Positions 62,040 through 64,000 of a stretch of 64,000 bases of DNA are shown here, piece by piece. Numbering within the stretch: position 1 is the stretch's first letter; each line of letters opens with the position of its first letter. The translations under genes and the position numbers were made by a program. The notes below the pieces were generated by a model that was given only the letters and a program-made list of their open reading frames with translations, searched no databases and was not told the origin of the DNA. Source of the stretch: Bryoerythrophyllum caledonicum (taxonomy: Eukaryota > Streptophyta > Bryopsida > Pottiales > Pottiaceae); the NCBI GenBank assembly GCA_963971425.1, contig OZ020520.1, positions 5,994,553 to 6,058,552 of the forward strand. Direction: 5' to 3'.

Positions 62040-63000
62040 CATCCACTTAGGGTTGTGTGTGTGTGCCTATATCGCCGCACACGTCCTTGACTTGACATCT
62101 TTGTCAAGTAAGCTTTGTGAGTGAGTTAAAGAGTGTTTGATGATTATCTTTGCTTGTAAGTGATTGTTGTCATTAGTAATGGCTCTGCATTATCTTATAC
62201 TACTTGCACTTGTTGATTCTCATTTGGTGAATTGCAAGACGCCTAACTACTCTTGTGATTTACTACTTATTCTTTGAAGGTGTACTACGTATTCTTGTTT
62301 TAGTGTATGTTTTTTGTTTATTTGATGTTGGTTAGGACTCTCAATCTGTAGTGGTTGTCAAATTTTTTTACGACATGTTGAATGGAGGTGGATTGGATAC
62401 GAGCTCCTCTGGTTGTACCATATTTTCCACAATGCTTGTACCTTCCTCTTTCTTCTCTTTTGACAAGAGCGATGATATCATCCTTGGTGCTCCACCAAAT
62501 GTGTCTACGTAATTTGGAGCATAAAAATCTCTCTAGGCCAGAATTTCTGGGAAGTAAGCCTCCTCGAATAATCTGCTAGTGGTGCTCCTTCCAGACACTT
62601 AAACAATGCCCTTCAAACCATGCTGGGGGATGAAAGTCAGCTAGGGTTACTCACTTTTGGGCAAAAAAAATATACCTCCAAGTATATTTACCCGCAGCCC
62701 TTTGTAAACCAGCTCGATCAATTAGCACCGTCCATTTTATGTACCTCGGCTAATCGTGGCCGTTGAGTTGATCTTAGATGTGACTTAATGGTCAACAACG
62801 GCGCATTGAAGTGAACGTGTGGTGTATCGACCGTGGCGTGGCAGTTAATCGGTTTGCGCGCATTTCGAGGGGGAACTGGCTGGGCCATTCTTGCTCAGGA
62901 GCTCTCATTCTTTGCTGTGCAGCTGTGGGTGTTTGCTCAGTGAAGAGGGTTTAGAATGTTGCGAGTTTGTCGATCTAAGCTGGACTTCGCGTGTGCGCAT
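62040..63000. other. Transition from gypsy to host sequence, no gene called
   Basis: Contains a GT run at about 62050–62060 and T-rich stretches. A 5' LTR and primer-binding site would be expected near 62.0–62.6 kb but none is demonstrable by eye. The final 150 bp become GC-richer and promoter-like. Confidence 0.4.
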
Positions 63001-63015
63001 TAGGGTTCTGCGGCG

Positions 63016-63255
63016 TTGGAGGCGTTGGCGAGGCGTCGTGCGATCGAGGAAGAGATTGTGAAGCCCCGGCGCCTAGCGACTCAGGAACGCTGCAGATTTG
63101 GATATGACGAGAGGGTGTGCGTCATGGCTGTGGGCTTCACCTACGCAGCATCGGAGCCAGTCCTAGATGCGCATTTCAGCCATCACTATAAGCATCCCTC
63201 GCATCTCGTTCTAAATTTCAGCTATCATGGTGAGTTTCACGTCATTTTGCTGTAG
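63016..63255 (+). CDS. Possible first coding exon of a host gene (79-aa frame)
   Basis: An ATG-less (GTG/internal) frame with MEALARRRAIEEEIVKPRRL-like charged N terminus, then GYDERVCVMAVGFTYAASEP. It is followed by a plausible donor in ATCATG/GTGAGT at about 63229. The surrounding GC content and the telo-boxes downstream resemble a plant promoter/5' exon region. I do not recognise the product. It may equally be a 5' UTR. Confidence 0.3.
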   Translation: MEALARRRAIEEEIVKPRRLATQERCRFGYDERVCVMAVGFTYAASEPVLDAHFSHHYKHPSHLVLNFSYHGEFHVILL

Positions 63256-63259
63256 ACAG

Positions 63260-64000
63260 TTGTCAGGAGGTATCGCGGTCTTCATCTTGGTAGGCGGGCT
63301 TGCAATAGGGTTCTAGAAGAGGTTTGATCTGGGCTCTATTCCTGAATAATTTCCGGTTCGGCGCAGTATTCTGGAGCAACGGTGGAGCTGACGCTGGTGT
63401 GCCTAATTGGAAGGTTTTGTTGTTTTTGTACTCCAACCGCGTTGGGTAAGTCCTTCTCTTGCTCCAGATTTCTACTCTAGAGTTTAGGGTTTAGGGTGGA
63501 TGTAGTAGATACTCCTTCATGTTTCCTCGTTTACGATCCGCTTGGAAAGCACGGTGAGGGTTAGGGAGACTTTGAGAGGAGAGAGGAAGAGAAGAAGAGG
63601 GTTTACTGGAGCGCCATTTTGTCGTGGATGTCATCTTCACACTATCTACAGGGTGCTATGTGCAGGGTTGAGAGCGGCTGCAGCGACGTGGAAACGTGGT
63701 CTCCGCAGGGCGGTCACGTCGGACAGGTTGAGAGGGTTTAGGGTGGCCTCCAATACTGCCAACGGAAGCTCTACTGTACTCTAGGTGCGCGCTGGGAGGT
63801 GCGGGGAGTCTGAGGTTTGTGCTTTCTTTGTTGACAGGAATTGGTTGTCAAATGATAAAGTTCATCTTCAGTTTTAGGATAACTTCGTGTTGGTGTTGAT
63901 GTTTCATGTCACCTATAACACATGGTAGGGTTTAATATTGGTCCTTGCCGTCACAAGTTTCTAAGTAGATAAAGATGCTGCATGATCAGCCCCGAGTGTT
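63260..64000. other. Host-like sequence with telo-box motif
   Basis: TTTAGGGTTTAGGG at about 63483–63496 and a second GTTTAGGG at about 63736 match the plant telo-box (AAACCCTA), common in 5' regions of translation and cell-cycle genes. An 80-residue Arg-rich frame at 63542–63784 is probably chance. No gene is called. Confidence 0.4.

Noticed and set aside
11960-62600. LTR pair of the gypsy element
   Set aside because: I compared the regions outside gag and the PHD finger by eye and found no convincing matching repeats, so none is annotated.

Overview
The window is nuclear DNA of a land plant or a close streptophyte relative. It has spliced genes with short GT–AG introns, a plant-specific B-type cyclin-dependent kinase, plant CACTA and MULE transposons, and TTTAGGG-type telo-box motifs. 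A non-seed plant (bryophyte, lycophyte or charophyte) is my guess from the gypsy element types, but the sequence does not prove it.

Layout. Host sequence lies at both ends: 1–6.2 kb (3' end of a coiled-coil gene, a strictosidine-synthase/APMAP-like gene, a CDKB1-like kinase) and about 62.9–64 kb (telo-boxes and a possible first exon). Everything between is mobile or repetitive DNA nested like Russian dolls. (1) The outermost layer is a minus-strand Ty3/gypsy element split into two halves (about 11.96–14.04 kb and 56.18–62.0 kb). Besides gag, protease, RT, RNase H and integrase it carries a C5-cytosine methyltransferase domain and a PHD finger. (2) Into its RNase H region inserted a giant CACTA element, 14038–56179 (42,142 bp), with CACTATAA.. 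termini and a TGT target duplication. It has a TNPA-like gene on the minus strand and a tnp2 (TNPD-like) gene on the plus strand, both decayed by in-frame stops. (3) Inside the CACTA are an intact 12,221-bp MULE-like element (19798–32018, 11-bp target duplication), a 6.28-kb coding-free element (46314–52594) that splits the tnp2 frame exactly, a MITE, the end of a second MULE, and captured host-gene fragments (LEA and prefoldin-4-like).

The most interesting object is the intact MULE. From a shared 630-bp divergent promoter it expresses a 1191-aa transposase (GCM/WRKY-like zinc region, DDE, SWIM finger) and an 11-exon gene whose exons splice in frame to about 1225 aa. That second protein joins a ParB/sulfiredoxin-like domain to a class-beta amino-methyltransferase-like domain with an altered catalytic motif. 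Both ends of the element carry six to seven tandem 7-bp repeats. By analogy with MuDR mudrB and the VANDAL VANC anti-silencing proteins this may be a self-protection or accessory system. That is inference.

Relative ages: gypsy oldest, then CACTA (both with many apparent C-to-T/G-to-A hits), and the MULE youngest (open frames, perfect target duplication). Exon coordinates were read by eye from splice sites and frames. No searches were run.
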